From NCBI GenBank assembly GCA_023423975.1, contig JAFAEO010000084.1, positions 201,908 to 265,907 on the forward strand: a DNA stretch of 64,000 bases, given 5' to 3'. The notes beneath the pieces are model-generated. The model ran no database searches. It was given only the letters and a program-made list of their open reading frames with translations, and was not told the DNA's origin. Positions 14,307-22,357 of this stretch are shown here, in pieces. Numbering within the stretch: the first letter of the stretch is position 1; every line of letters begins with the position of its first letter. Made by a program: the position numbers and the translations under genes. The DNA is from Pseudomonadota bacterium. GTDB lineage: Bacteria; Pseudomonadota; Gammaproteobacteria; Burkholderiales; Burkholderiaceae_B.

Positions 14307-14909
14307 CTAGCGGACTGGCTCGGGTGTGCCTCGACAGCGTCCGAGTTGGTTTTGATATTCTTGTAGTCTGTCGATAAGAATTTGGTGTTCCCGCAAGTAG
14401 TCGGAGTCAGGCCCCTGACTTGAGATAGTAAAGGGGCGATGTTGGTCGACTGCTCGTTGGGCGGCTTCGATCTGTCGGTGAACAAATGAGCAGTTATCAT
14501 TGGCTGTGAGCTGCTTTGAGAGAATAAGCAATTCGTCTTGTAGTTTATCTGCCCTGGATACAAGGCCCGTACGCTCTCGCAGGAGTTCCTCTTTTTCTTT
14601 TGTTAAAGCTTTAAGTTGATCGTTAATTTGCTCATTCGCTTGTTGCATCGTTTTAAGTTGGTCTTTGACTGATATTAATTCGGCGGTATCCCTCTTCAAT
14701 TGTTCTGTCTGTTCTAGTGTACGTCCGTAATCAATCATTTTGTTAGTGACCCAAACTGCTCCGCCAGATATCGCGGAGATTATTACAATAGCAGACCCTA
14801 ATTGGCGAATCCAAATTCTTGACAGGAAGCCTTTGGGAGGACGCGCCGATTGCGTATCTGTGGCATTAGCGGTTGCGTTCGGTGATGTTTTCTCAGGAGG
14901 ATTGGACAT
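14307..14909 (-). CDS. Single-pass membrane protein with coiled coil
   Basis: 200 residues: a Pro/Thr/Asn-rich cytoplasmic start (1-28), one membrane helix (IRQLGSAIVIISAISGGAVWV), then a long heptad-rich coiled coil (about 55-135) and a cysteine-bearing tail (NDNCSFVHRQ, QLGRCRG). No recognised family. Opposite to the flanking prophage genes, so perhaps a moron of the second prophage. The topology resembles spanin-like or anchoring proteins but there is no direct support. Confidence 0.65.
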   Translation of the reverse strand: MSNPPEKTSPNATANATDTQSARPPKGFLSRIWIRQLGSAIVIISAISGGAVWVTNKMIDYGRTLEQTEQLKRDTAELISVKDQLKTMQQANEQINDQLKALTKEKEELLRERTGLVSRADKLQDELLILSKQLTANDNCSFVHRQIEAAQRAVDQHRPFTISSQGPDSDYLREHQILIDRLQEYQNQLGRCRGTPEPVR

Positions 14910-15082
14910 AAAGGGCCTCGAATTTAACTACTACGGATGGTAGCGTAATTTCTTGAATTATGGGAATTGAAGAATAACTGAGACGAAAATTTCATATTCA
15001 GCAAAACCCATTCTGTATCGGCTTCGGAAAAGGTCTCAACGGTACTGCGTAATTTTTACCCAATCCCTACAAATTGCACATT

Positions 15083-15562
15083 ATGGCAAAGCTTAACGAG
15101 ACGATGCAGCGCTTCATTGTGCAAGCGCTCGCATGCTACGACACTCCAACTCAAGTAGCCGAAGCAGTAAAAGAGGAGTTCGGCATCGAAATCACCCGCC
15201 AGCAAGTTGCAAGCTATGACCCAACCAAGGTTACTAGTAAAGCATTGGCGAGAAAATGGCAGGATCTTTTCTCATCAACCCGCGAGCGTTTTCGTCGAGA
15301 AATTGCTGAAATACCCATTGCCGGCCAAGCGTTCCGTCTGCGTCAATTGCATCGGATGCTAAACGAAACGATGAAGCACAAGAACATCGTTCTGGCCGCT
15401 TCGTTGTTAGAACAAGCAGCGAAAGAGGTGGGAGACGTTTATGTGAATCGCCGACTGGATCCGATCAAGCCAACAGCCCAGGAGGCTCCGAGCATTCTGA
15501 CGGAAGAATACACGGTCACATTGAAGCCAGACGAAGATGTCCCTGATAGGCCAATCCTTTGA
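15083..15562 (+). CDS. DUF2280 phage protein (small-terminase-like)
   Basis: 159 residues from ATG 15083 (three codons after an alternative start at 15074). MAKLNETMQRFIVQALACYD and QVAEAVKEEFGIEITRQQVASYDPTK are the DUF2280 signature: an HTH-like N-terminus then helices. DUF2280 proteins are encoded directly before large terminase genes in many prophages and are thought to be small-terminase-like DNA binders. Here too a terminase start follows immediately, overlapping its end. Confidence 0.8.
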   Translation: MAKLNETMQRFIVQALACYDTPTQVAEAVKEEFGIEITRQQVASYDPTKVTSKALARKWQDLFSSTRERFRREIAEIPIAGQAFRLRQLHRMLNETMKHKNIVLAASLLEQAAKEVGDVYVNRRLDPIKPTAQEAPSILTEEYTVTLKPDEDVPDRPIL

Positions 15563-15710
15563 TGCGCCAGTTCAACTGACGCCAAAGCAGGCGAACATTT
15601 TTGTCTGGTGCTGGCAAAAGGCGGCAAGGTTTCGGGATGCTGTTTGTGGTCGAAGGTTCGGCAAGACGTATCTTGGCAAGGCAGAGATTCGAAGAGCCGC
15701 CAGGCTGGCC
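15537..15710 (+). pseudogene. Large terminase, N-terminal stub
   Basis: The first 58 codons read like the start of a large terminase: LTPKQANIFVWCWQKAARFR then CGRRFGKTYLGKAEI, where GRRFGKT is the ATPase Walker A-type motif. After AARLA the frame runs without a stop straight into a HigA-type antitoxin. The remaining 400 or so terminase codons are gone. Start 15537 overlaps the DUF2280 gene by 26 bases. Confidence 0.75.
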
Positions 15711-16004
15711 ATGAAGTGGAATGTGAGCATACAGAACCCCGCACACCCAGGTCTGGTATTGCGCGAATATCTGGGTCAAACCAGCGTAGCCGAAGCCGCT
15801 CAGCGCCGCGGCGTCACCCGCGCCGCGCTTTCTCGTCTCTTGAATGGCAGGGCAGCGATTTCGGCTGATATGGCTGTGCGCCTTTCTATTCTGCTTGAAG
15901 CCAGCAGTGGGTTATGGACGGGTATGCAATTTGATTACGATCTTTGGCAAGCAGAGCAGACCAAGCATGATTTTGTTGTGCCCTTAACTAAAGCAATGGC
16001 ATGA
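15711..16004 (+). CDS. higA: HigA-family antitoxin-like XRE protein, without an adjacent toxin
   Basis: 97 residues from ATG 15711: NPAHPGLVLREYLGQTSVAE, RRGVTRAALSRLLNGRAAIS, ADMAVRLSILLEASSGLWTG, the standard HigA/VapI antidote layout and length. HigA normally follows higB and represses the operon by binding its promoter. Here no toxin is found on either side; the gene is joined in frame to a terminase stub, so it can also be translated as a fusion from 15537. There is no strong ribosome site at 15711. Confidence 0.75.
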   Translation: MKWNVSIQNPAHPGLVLREYLGQTSVAEAAQRRGVTRAALSRLLNGRAAISADMAVRLSILLEASSGLWTGMQFDYDLWQAEQTKHDFVVPLTKAMA

Positions 16005-16045
16005 AAATCAATGCAATTTCCTGGCACTGGTAGATAGTTGCAGGT

Positions 16046-16414
16046 TTATAGAAACGCGCCGGTTTTTGGTCGCGTTTCCCAACTCCCATCATAAGGCATC
16101 CAGCCCATCACCGGCTCATTGGTTTTCTTATTGATTCGGGGCCTGCCGTGTTTGTCGGTCACTTGGCCACGATACATGATTTTCAGGCCGCGTGTCCGCA
16201 TATGCTTTTTGGCTAGATCGATCCAGTCCTGGCAAAACTGCGGAGCATCGAAGGTGAGCGATACCTGCCGATGCGCGCCTGTCTTGTATATGTGTTCTTC
16301 ATAGTCGGCGTAGAAAGCCTCTGTGGAGGCGTTCCATTCGGGGGGAGGAGATTTCTTGCTTGCCGATTGTCTGGCAATGACATCTGTCATGCCGAATACA
16401 CAAAATGCACTCAT
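16046..16414 (-). CDS. Hypothetical protein of the prophage remnant
   Basis: 122 residues, or 114 from the second Met at 16390. Core ASTEAFYADYEEHIYKTGAH, VSLTFDAPQFCQDWIDLAKK, MYRGQVTDKHGRPRINKKTN. A small alpha/beta protein, no membrane segment. I do not recognise the family. It lies at the right end of the second prophage remnant, convergent with the HigA gene. No clear ribosome site, so the start is uncertain. Confidence 0.55.
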   Translation of the reverse strand: MSAFCVFGMTDVIARQSASKKSPPPEWNASTEAFYADYEEHIYKTGAHRQVSLTFDAPQFCQDWIDLAKKHMRTRGLKIMYRGQVTDKHGRPRINKKTNEPVMGWMPYDGSWETRPKTGAFL

Positions 16415-16559
16415 CGCTTTTACATCTGGTGGGGAAGGGTAAAGATGCGAGATTTTATATGCGACCCGCCGTTAAAGCAAACGATAAAGCATCACCTACT
16501 TAATACCAGGTCTCGCGCATGATCAGATATGAACGCTTCGCGATGTTAATGTGTCTGGG

Positions 16560-16892
16560 TTACGATGGTTGCTCCAGCGGCCACACCTCAACGACGCCGT
16601 GTGCGACAGCACAGGGCGTGCGCGACACCATCTCTATGGCTTCGGTCATGTCTTTGGCCTCTATGATGGCGAACCCGGCCACTGGCATAGAAGATTTCAT
16701 GAATGGCCCGTTCGTCGTTACAACTTGTGCCGCGTCCGCATTGCGAACCTGCACCGGGTGGCCTGCGATCCCCATCAATACACCGGCTTGCTGCAATTTT
16801 GCGTCATGCGCATGGGCTGCGTTTCGGATGTCGACTGCGATACGCTCGTAGCCTTCCCGATCCCCATATCCAATCGTTACAAATTTAGGCAT
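16560..16892 (-). CDS. YCII-related (DGPF-type) protein
   Basis: 110 residues with AGGAG eight bases before ATG 16892. MPKFVTIGYGDREGYERI, LMGIAGHPVQVRNA, TTNGPFMKSSMPVAGFAII and DMTEAIEMVSRTPCA follow the dimeric alpha/beta barrel pattern of the YCII/DGPF family (K..L...G-L...GGPF...KE...GF.i). Such proteins are small putative enzymes, often near ECF sigma factors, without settled reactions. First host-type gene after the prophage remnants. Confidence 0.8.
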   Translation of the reverse strand: MPKFVTIGYGDREGYERIAVDIRNAAHAHDAKLQQAGVLMGIAGHPVQVRNADAAQVVTTNGPFMKSSMPVAGFAIIEAKDMTEAIEMVSRTPCAVAHGVVEVWPLEQPS

Positions 16893-17070
16893 AGGTCGTC
16901 TCCTATCGTTTGCTGAGGTAATGGCTTGTCCATTGGCAGATCACTATAAATCATACTTCAACATCGGCAGTGACCGCCAACCCACAGGCGCACCTAGTGG
17001 TACATGTCAGGGCGGATCGAGACTGATTCAAATCCGCCTGCTACTATTGAACAATTGACAGGAGAGCCAA

Positions 17071-17472
17071 ATGACCAAACTTCAAGGAAGCTGCCTCTGT
17101 GGCGGTGTTCGCTATCAAATAAACGGACCATTAACAGGGGCACTCAATTGCCATTGTGCTATGTGTCGTAAGGCACACGGGGCGGCTTTTCGAAGTCGGG
17201 CGAGGGTGCTGGCACGGGATTTTGGATTTTTGCAAGGCGAGGCATTGGTCAAATTCTACGAATCATCACCTGGAACACATCGCGGATTTTGCGGTGTCTG
17301 CGGCTCGCCCATATTCAGCAAATTCGATGATGATAAGTCTGGTTATGGATTGCCGTTAGGGGGCTTGGATTCCGATCCAGGCGTCAAACCTGAGTTGCAC
17401 GTGTATGTCAGTAACAAAGCACCATGGCACGATATTGCAGACCGTCTACCGAAATATGACGAAGATGCGTAA
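17071..17472 (+). CDS. GFA-family zinc protein
   Basis: 133 residues with CAGGAG upstream. GSCLCGGVRYQINGPL, NCHCAMCRKAHGAAF and GFCGVCGSPIFSKF supply the cysteines for the two zinc sites typical of the GFA fold. GFA was named for glutathione-dependent formaldehyde activation, but many members have other or unknown roles. It stands alone between the YCII gene and a small minus-strand gene. Confidence 0.9.
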   Translation: MTKLQGSCLCGGVRYQINGPLTGALNCHCAMCRKAHGAAFRSRARVLARDFGFLQGEALVKFYESSPGTHRGFCGVCGSPIFSKFDDDKSGYGLPLGGLDSDPGVKPELHVYVSNKAPWHDIADRLPKYDEDA

Positions 17473-17533
17473 TTGCAATAATACTATATTAGCACCAGGC
17501 TTCCTCTGCCGCCCAACGTGCATTTACGAACCT

Positions 17534-17755
17534 TCAACCGACTAATTTGACCGATGCGGGGTCAATGCCTGCGTCTTTCAATATTGCATCAAGCTTTTGC
17601 TCTAACGTCAGGTTATTTTCTTTCGTTTCCGCCATAGGGAGTCTCAATGCGAACACGAGTTCTTTTTTTAAAGTGATTGGTTCAGCGTCATCCAAGTCTT
17701 CATCGGCATTAATTATTTCCGGCGCTCCGCCGAACTTTGAATAGGTGATGTCCAT
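17534..17755 (-). CDS. Small acidic hypothetical protein (73 aa)
   Basis: 73 residues with a full AGGAGG ribosome site seven bases before ATG 17755, which makes it very likely real. MDITYSKFGGAPEIINADE then LKKELVFALRLPMAETKEN and a helical LTLEQKLDAILKDAGID end. No recognised family. Convergent with the GFA gene. Confidence 0.65.
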   Translation of the reverse strand: MDITYSKFGGAPEIINADEDLDDAEPITLKKELVFALRLPMAETKENNLTLEQKLDAILKDAGIDPASVKLVG

Positions 17756-18256
17756 AAAGAATCCTCCTGGTTAGTTTGATGATTCATTGTACTTCGACCT
17801 GAACAAAAAGGGCCAAGGAAAAGGCGCCATAGCATCGTCGGCGTTCGTGCCTTCCGAGGCAACCAGACAAACTAGGCTTTGCAACTGCAATAAATCGATG
17901 CTTTTGCTGGCGTGCAGAAACAATAATATACCGAATATTCTGTACAAACCATCCTGATGCAAGAAGGGTCTTCTGTTCTATTGAATAGTGAGGGTGATAG
18001 CATTCCCCTGAAGGTACGGTCTGCATTGAGGAGGTGATTCATTAGCGACAATGTTTATAGTCCCCAGTGAGGCCTTATCCTTTGCAGGTGTCTAGTGGAA
18101 CCGACATATTGATTTTGCTGCAAAAAAAGCTTACCTTGCAGTATCAAGGTTGTCATAAGCCTATTTTGCCTGTCTTATTATCTCTCAGGCTATTTTATTG
18201 ATACGCTATTTTGCAATTGCCTATTCTGTGTTGATTTTATATTTGGATAATTTACC
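17756..18256. other. 500-base gap without a convincing gene
   Basis: Only short overlapping frames without ribosome sites are present. The last 150 bases before the GST gene are AT-rich and probably hold its promoter. Nothing else recognised. Confidence 0.5.
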
Positions 18257-18883
18257 ATGAAGCTTAAATTACACGCCTCGCCAGGTGCTTGTTCGCTTGC
18301 CGGCCATATTGTCTTGGAATGGATTGGTACTACCTATGACATCGCGTATTACACGGGCGCCGAGCGCAAAGAACCGGTATTCTTAAAACTTAATCCCGCC
18401 GGAGCGGTACCCGTGCTTGAAGTCGATGGCTGGGTACTGACGCAGAACGTAGCAATTCTCAATTTCCTTGCCGACAGCTTTCCAGAATCCAAGCTCAGCG
18501 GCGACGGTAGTATCGGGAGTCGCGCGCAGATCAACCGAATTTTGGGCATTGCGACATCGGATATCCATCCCACGTTCAAACCATTATTTGGGACGACCTC
18601 TTATCTGGGTGACGAGGTAGCGATTGACATGACCAAGGCTAATGCGCGTGCGAAGGTCCATGCTCTATTGGAAACAATGGATGCGCAGCTGGCGGGCCAG
18701 GACTGGCTTACTGGCATACGCTCTGTGGCCGATCCGCTTCTATATGTTATGACGCGCTGGACAAAAAACGTGGGTGTGAAAATTGATGATCTGCCCAATC
18801 TGCTCCGCTTTATGTCGAATATGGAGCGCGATGCAGGCGTGCAGAAAGCACTGCAGGACGAGGGGTTGCAGACGTTTTGCTAG
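18257..18883 (+). CDS. Glutathione S-transferase, beta class
   Basis: 208 residues. MKLKLHASPGACSLAGHIVL is the bacterial beta-class start with the catalytic Cys in PGACS; residues 1-80 are the thioredoxin-like domain (NPAGAVPVLEVDG, the cis-Pro region) and 90-205 the helical domain. These cytosolic enzymes conjugate or reduce substrates with glutathione. It stands alone, with a long inverted repeat just after the stop. Confidence 0.9.
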   Translation: MKLKLHASPGACSLAGHIVLEWIGTTYDIAYYTGAERKEPVFLKLNPAGAVPVLEVDGWVLTQNVAILNFLADSFPESKLSGDGSIGSRAQINRILGIATSDIHPTFKPLFGTTSYLGDEVAIDMTKANARAKVHALLETMDAQLAGQDWLTGIRSVADPLLYVMTRWTKNVGVKIDDLPNLLRFMSNMERDAGVQKALQDEGLQTFC

Positions 18884-18920
18884 CAATGCAGTCCAAAGGC
18901 AGGGCAGTGGACTGCATTGC
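18883..18920 (+). terminator. 13-bp inverted repeat between the GST and lumazine synthase genes
   Basis: Perfect arms GCAATGCAGTCCA and TGGACTGCATTGC around a 12-base loop, starting at the GST stop codon. No T-run follows, so it may be a transcript-end stabiliser or a bidirectional stop between convergent genes. Confidence 0.6.
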
Positions 18921-18947
18921 GCTACTGTAAGAGGAAGCTGCCGTGCC

Positions 18948-19454
18948 TCACTGTTGTAGTGAAAGCGTAGTATGACTCAGGCTGTCCAGAGAAGCGATCG
19001 TTGCGATGCACGCCTGCGCTGCTTCCTTGCCCTTGACCCTGAAATGTTCGAAGAAAAAGCGGTGCTGATCTTCACCTTCAAACAGTTCACGCGGGGTGAG
19101 TACGCAAGACAATACCGGCACGCGCGTTTCCAGCTGCACTTGCATTAATCCTGAAATAACCGCCTGGGCGACAAACTCATGGCGATAAATACCACCGTTG
19201 ACCACCAATCCGGCTGCGACTACAGCCGCATAGCGGCCGCTTTCGGCCAGCAGCTTGGCGTGCAAGGGAATCTCAAAGGCGCCCGGAACACTGATGATAT
19301 CAACGCAGGAAGCGTCCTGGCCGAGGCTGGACACTTCTTCCAGAAATGATATCCTTGCCTGCTCTACGATATCGCCATGCCAAGCGGCTTCAATAAAGGC
19401 GATGCGGCGGAATGCGAGCCCCGGCAGAGGTTGATCGTTTACTTTGTTTAACAT
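18948..19454 (-). CDS. ribH: 6,7-dimethyl-8-ribityllumazine synthase, type II (RibH2-like)
   Basis: 168 residues from ATG 19454 with CAGGAG upstream. RIAFIEAAWHGDIVEQAR, SVPGAFEIPLHAKLL, AAGLVVNGGIYRHEFVAQAV and VPVLSCVLTPRELFEGE match lumazine synthase, with the spacing of the RibH2 type (no GDT-rich loop, long tail). The enzyme makes the riboflavin precursor from the pyrimidinedione and butanone phosphate. An FMN riboswitch lies upstream, and a hairpin covers the ribosome site, so expression should fall when FMN is plentiful. No other rib gene is adjacent. Confidence 0.9.
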   Translation of the reverse strand: MLNKVNDQPLPGLAFRRIAFIEAAWHGDIVEQARISFLEEVSSLGQDASCVDIISVPGAFEIPLHAKLLAESGRYAAVVAAGLVVNGGIYRHEFVAQAVISGLMQVQLETRVPVLSCVLTPRELFEGEDQHRFFFEHFRVKGKEAAQACIATIASLDSLSHTTLSLQQ

Positions 19455-19462
19455 GGAAAACT

Positions 19463-19488
19463 CCTGTTTTTGAACATATAAAAACAGG
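19463..19488 (-). promoter_or_regulatory. Hairpin that can mask the ribH ribosome site
   Basis: On the minus strand CCTGTTTTT (19488-19480) pairs perfectly with AAAAACAGG (19471-19463), and the second arm contains most of the CAGGAG ribosome site. It is the likely expression platform of the riboswitch, acting on translation start (inference). Confidence 0.65.
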
Positions 19489-19621
19489 GCATGGATAGAC
19501 AGGAGATGCATGGCGCGTGCATTGCAAGATTTTGGGTTTGCATGCCAAATCATGGGCATGACTGTGCAAACCTGCTGCAACGAATGCATAGCCAGGCACG
19601 CTGGCGTAGCCAGCAATATCC

Positions 19622-19788
19622 CGCTCTCTCTTTATCCGGACTATGACCGTCGGCCCTGGAATCACACCAGGTCTGCTGACCTTGCTCATGCGTGAGGAAC
19701 TGCTACACGGGCAAGCGCTCGCGGGCTTAGCGTCTTTACGCTATTACCGCCGGTGGGGAATTGCACCCCGCCCTGAGAACGTGCGGCG
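19622..19788 (-). promoter_or_regulatory. FMN riboswitch (RFN element)
   Basis: Reading the minus strand, the conserved RFN blocks occur in order: CAGGGCGGGGTGCAATTCCC, CACCGGCGGTAATAG, AGCCCGCGAGCG, GGTCAGCAGACC, GGTGTGATTCCAGGGCCGAC and GGTCATAGTCCGGAT. This is a full FMN aptamer. It sits 170 bases upstream of ribH, the expected target. Confidence 0.95.
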
Positions 19789-19907
19789 CTTCGTCGGGCG
19801 TGCCGAAGAAGATCCGCGCACGAATTGTAGCACCAGATTTGTGCGCGTGCAGGCCGGTGCTGGGAATATGGATCACCAAACCTGGGTGCCGTATATTTAG
19901 CCAGCAT
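19686..19907 (-). CDS. Possible upstream ORF overlapping the FMN aptamer
   Basis: A strong TGGAGGT site five bases before ATG 19907 opens a 73-codon frame that enters and ends inside the aptamer. The product (MLAKYTAPRFGDPYS start) resembles nothing known. If translated, ribosomes would run into the riboswitch; it may equally be chance. No other gene is seen between the riboswitch and 20117, a stretch that should also hold the ribH promoter. Confidence 0.2.
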   Translation of the reverse strand: MLAKYTAPRFGDPYSQHRPARAQIWCYNSCADLLRHARRSAARSQGGVQFPTGGNSVKTLSPRALARVAVPHA

Positions 19908-20117
19908 TATTTACCTCCATGCGATAACAGTGTCCCGATTTATCATCAGGCTCAACGAGAAAGTGCTTAGCAACGATCTGGCGTTCGTCGGCAATATCGG
20001 TGATCCTCTTTCAGGAAAATGCTTGTTGTATCCACTGTCATTGCAAGAGCCGGGTAATTCATCAACTTGCATTAAAATCGAGTTTAATTTACATGCGATT
20101 TTTGAACAGGGTTGGTG

Positions 20118-20756
20118 ATGAAAGACTATTACGGAGCGCGCGCTAACGAATACGACAGAATCTATTTAAAACCTGAACGACAGGCCGATCTTCAAAAATT
20201 GCAGATGTGGTTGCCTCCCATATTTGCCGGCCGATCAGTGCTGGAGATCGCTTGTGGCACCGGCTACTGGACCCAATTTTATGCACCACTGGCCAAGCGG
20301 GTTGTAGCGCTGGACGCCGCAAAGGAAACTCTGGACATTGCAGCTGGGCGTATCACCGCGAACAACGTTCAATTGGTCCGGGGGGATGCGTACGAACTCC
20401 CGGTTTTCGATGCGTCCTTTGATGTCGCTTTTGCCGGATTTTGGTGGTCACATGTTCCTCAGGAACAAATCCAGGAGTTTCTTACCGGGCTTCATCGGGT
20501 GCTTGAGCCTGGCGCCAGGGTTGTCTTTCTTGATAATCGTTTTGTGAGCGGTAGCAGCACCCCGATAGCGGACCATGATAGTGCAGGCAACACCTATCAA
20601 ATTCGTACGCTAGACGATGGATCAACGCATCGGGTGCTCAAAAACTTTCCGACACGGGAACAACTGCTTGCTGCGGTGTCGTGGTATTCGGCGTCTTGTA
20701 ATTATCTGGAGTGGGACTATTTCTGGGCGCTTGAGTACACCTTGGATCTGCCTTGA
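20118..20756 (+). CDS. SAM-dependent methyltransferase, class I
   Basis: 212 residues from ATG 20118 (AGGG at good spacing); TTG 20112 and GTG 20115 are alternatives. VLEIACGTGYWTQFYA is motif I of the Rossmann methyltransferase fold, VVALDAAKETLDIA motif II, and VRGDAYELPVFDASFDVAFA motif III-IV. The N-terminal YYGARANEYDRIYL is typical of the ubiE-like methyltransferase 11 group. The substrate cannot be told; it stands alone. Confidence 0.85.
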   Translation: MKDYYGARANEYDRIYLKPERQADLQKLQMWLPPIFAGRSVLEIACGTGYWTQFYAPLAKRVVALDAAKETLDIAAGRITANNVQLVRGDAYELPVFDASFDVAFAGFWWSHVPQEQIQEFLTGLHRVLEPGARVVFLDNRFVSGSSTPIADHDSAGNTYQIRTLDDGSTHRVLKNFPTREQLLAAVSWYSASCNYLEWDYFWALEYTLDLP

Positions 20757-20781
20757 GCAGCTCGGGAATAGTGGCGGATTG

Positions 20782-20806
20782 AAAAAAAACCGGGCCCATT
20801 GCCCGG
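20782..20806 (-). terminator. Minus-strand terminator after the methyltransferase gene
   Basis: On the minus strand CCGGGC-AATGG-GCCCGG is followed by eight T. It would end leftward transcripts that have crossed the I78 gene antisense, the nearest candidates being the genes at 21274-21848. On the plus strand it is only a hairpin. Confidence 0.7.
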
Positions 20807-20895
20807 CGATTGTAAACATAGCCGGGTAGTATATTTTGACAAAGTGACAGGCCCAATTAGTGTATAAATGTAGGGGTCTATTCAAAGGAGCTTTT

Positions 20896-21183
20896 ATGAA
20901 ACAACTCATCGCCGCGATCCCGTTGTTCGTGCTCGCTGCCTGCCAGGCGCCGACGCCTGGGCAGGCTCAGAACCCGAGCCAGACTCAGACAGAAGATCAA
21001 TGTGGTGCCAAGAGTCATCAGAGCCTGGTGGGTACTCAGGACAAGGCGTTGGACAAATCTACGTTACCCAAGTCCACTCGAGTTATTTATCCTGATTCAG
21101 TCGTCACGATGGATTATTCGGCAGAACGCTTGAATGTCCACGTTGGCAAGGACGGGAAGATTAGCCGCGTAACTTGCGGCTAG
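20896..21183 (+). CDS. I78-family peptidase inhibitor lipoprotein
   Basis: 95 residues from ATG 20896 with AAAGGAG upstream. KQLIAAIPLFVLAAC is a lipoprotein signal with the lipobox Cys; the mature part has a Gln/Pro linker, then CGAKSHQSLVGTQDKALD, STLPKSTRVIYPDSVVTMDY and ISRVTCG, the complete I78 fold signature. I78 proteins resemble potato inhibitor I and block serine proteases in the periplasm. Stands alone. Confidence 0.85.
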   Translation: MKQLIAAIPLFVLAACQAPTPGQAQNPSQTQTEDQCGAKSHQSLVGTQDKALDKSTLPKSTRVIYPDSVVTMDYSAERLNVHVGKDGKISRVTCG

Positions 21184-21273
21184 GCGCAAGGGCCAGATTA
21201 GTCGCGCTGCCCTTATTCACGCATTTTTTCTAAAGCGGTAATAAGAGCTGCATCGCAGCCAAGGGTTATTTTC

Positions 21274-21672
21274 TTAGATAACTCTTGCGTCCTGAGTCGC
21301 TGTAGCAAAACTTCCCGCCTCTGGGGCCGGTGCAATAATTGCCGCTACTACAATTGCACCCGGCGTCTTTTTGACAGACGGCGCCATGTTGCGATTATTG
21401 GAAAACAGTCGCGCTGCCGCTGTGTTGCCGCTCCCATGCGTTGCCGAGCAATGTTTTTTTGATCCGCTTACGGACCCGTCATTGCATATAAATGTTTCTC
21501 CCTGGCAGTGGGATATGCCGCCTTTGGCGCCCGAGCATGGATAGTTTCGAGCCATTGCCGGCGGCATGGCTAAACACGGCAGCATCACAAGTGTGAATGC
21601 TAGCGCTGCATTCCTGACTAGCGAACTATGAAAAATCCTGCTTCGCTTGCGCGAGCGTCGAACAACGTTCAA
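21274..21672 (-). CDS. Secreted cysteine-rich protein of unknown function
   Basis: 132 residues from TTG 21672, chosen because AGGAAG lies five bases upstream, TTG overlaps the preceding stop (TTGA), and this start gives a full signal peptide: Arg/Lys-rich region, AALAFTLVMLPCLA, cleavage after AMA. The mature start NYPCSGAKGGISHCQGETF and CNDGSVSGSKKHCS has five cysteines, a pattern recurring in small proteobacterial secreted proteins. The C-terminal half is low complexity. Confidence 0.65.
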   Translation of the reverse strand: MNVVRRSRKRSRIFHSSLVRNAALAFTLVMLPCLAMPPAMARNYPCSGAKGGISHCQGETFICNDGSVSGSKKHCSATHGSGNTAAARLFSNNRNMAPSVKKTPGAIVVAAIIAPAPEAGSFATATQDARVI

Positions 21673-21848
21673 ACGTACTTCCTGCCTCGCGCTGCATGAT
21701 CCTCGCGTTGACGCTCCAGATACCATTTGCGTGATGCCAGATCGGTGACGTTGGTGTCCAGCCACCGGCGCAGCTCAGCTTCTTCGCGTTGAAAGTCGCT
21801 TTCTAAGGTTTTTAGATAATGTATATTTTGTTGACTCAAATCGTCCAT
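21669..21848 (-). CDS. Small charged protein, paralogue of the prophage gene at 3175-3375
   Basis: 59 residues from ATG 21848 (CCAGGATG context, GGAGG nearby). FQREEAELRRWLDTNVTD and the ERQREDHAARGRKYV tail align with the prophage protein. It is helical and probably cytoplasmic. Its TGA overlaps the TTG of the next gene, so the two form a coupled pair. Confidence 0.65.
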   Translation of the reverse strand: MDDLSQQNIHYLKTLESDFQREEAELRRWLDTNVTDLASRKWYLERQREDHAARGRKYV

Positions 21849-22357
21849 CCTGGCCTCCTTGTGGGCGGGTCGCGGTAAAGCATCAGGACGCAAGAACCCT
21901 TGCGTGGTTTTCCTTTTGTGAATATAACATTTATCTAACAAAATACATATTCCGTTACCTGCGGTCGTGATTTTTCAAATGTGTGTAGCACGCAGGGCTA
22001 ACTATTTAAATACAAGTGAAATACAAGTAAAATGCAGGTTGGTAACGCACCAAATAAGAGCAAATCGCACTGATATTCGATACATTTGTTTACAATATTT
22101 CCTTTCAGCAAATGCGCTACTGCAACCACCGCGGCATTGCTGCCTAGCTTTTGAGTGTGACTAATTGCGATCACATATGCAATGCAGATGCTTTTTTTCG
22201 ATGGTTTCTGGTCGATAATGAACTTGAGCTGGCGATCGCCACTTGCTCGTACAGTCTGTAGACTGACATTTGCATAGCCTGATATTTCACGTTATTCTCA
22301 AACGGCATATTGCGGGACGAATACGGTTATGCTGGATGCCAACAACGAGGAGCATCT
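21849..22357. other. 510-base gap between divergent genes
   Basis: AT-rich, with short frames only and no ribosome sites that fit. It must contain the promoters of the leftward small pair and of the rightward lipocalin gene. Nothing else recognised. Confidence 0.5.

Noticed and set aside
17771..18026. Minus-strand frames between the small acidic gene and GST
   Set aside because: They overlap one another in different frames and lack ribosome sites at their starts.
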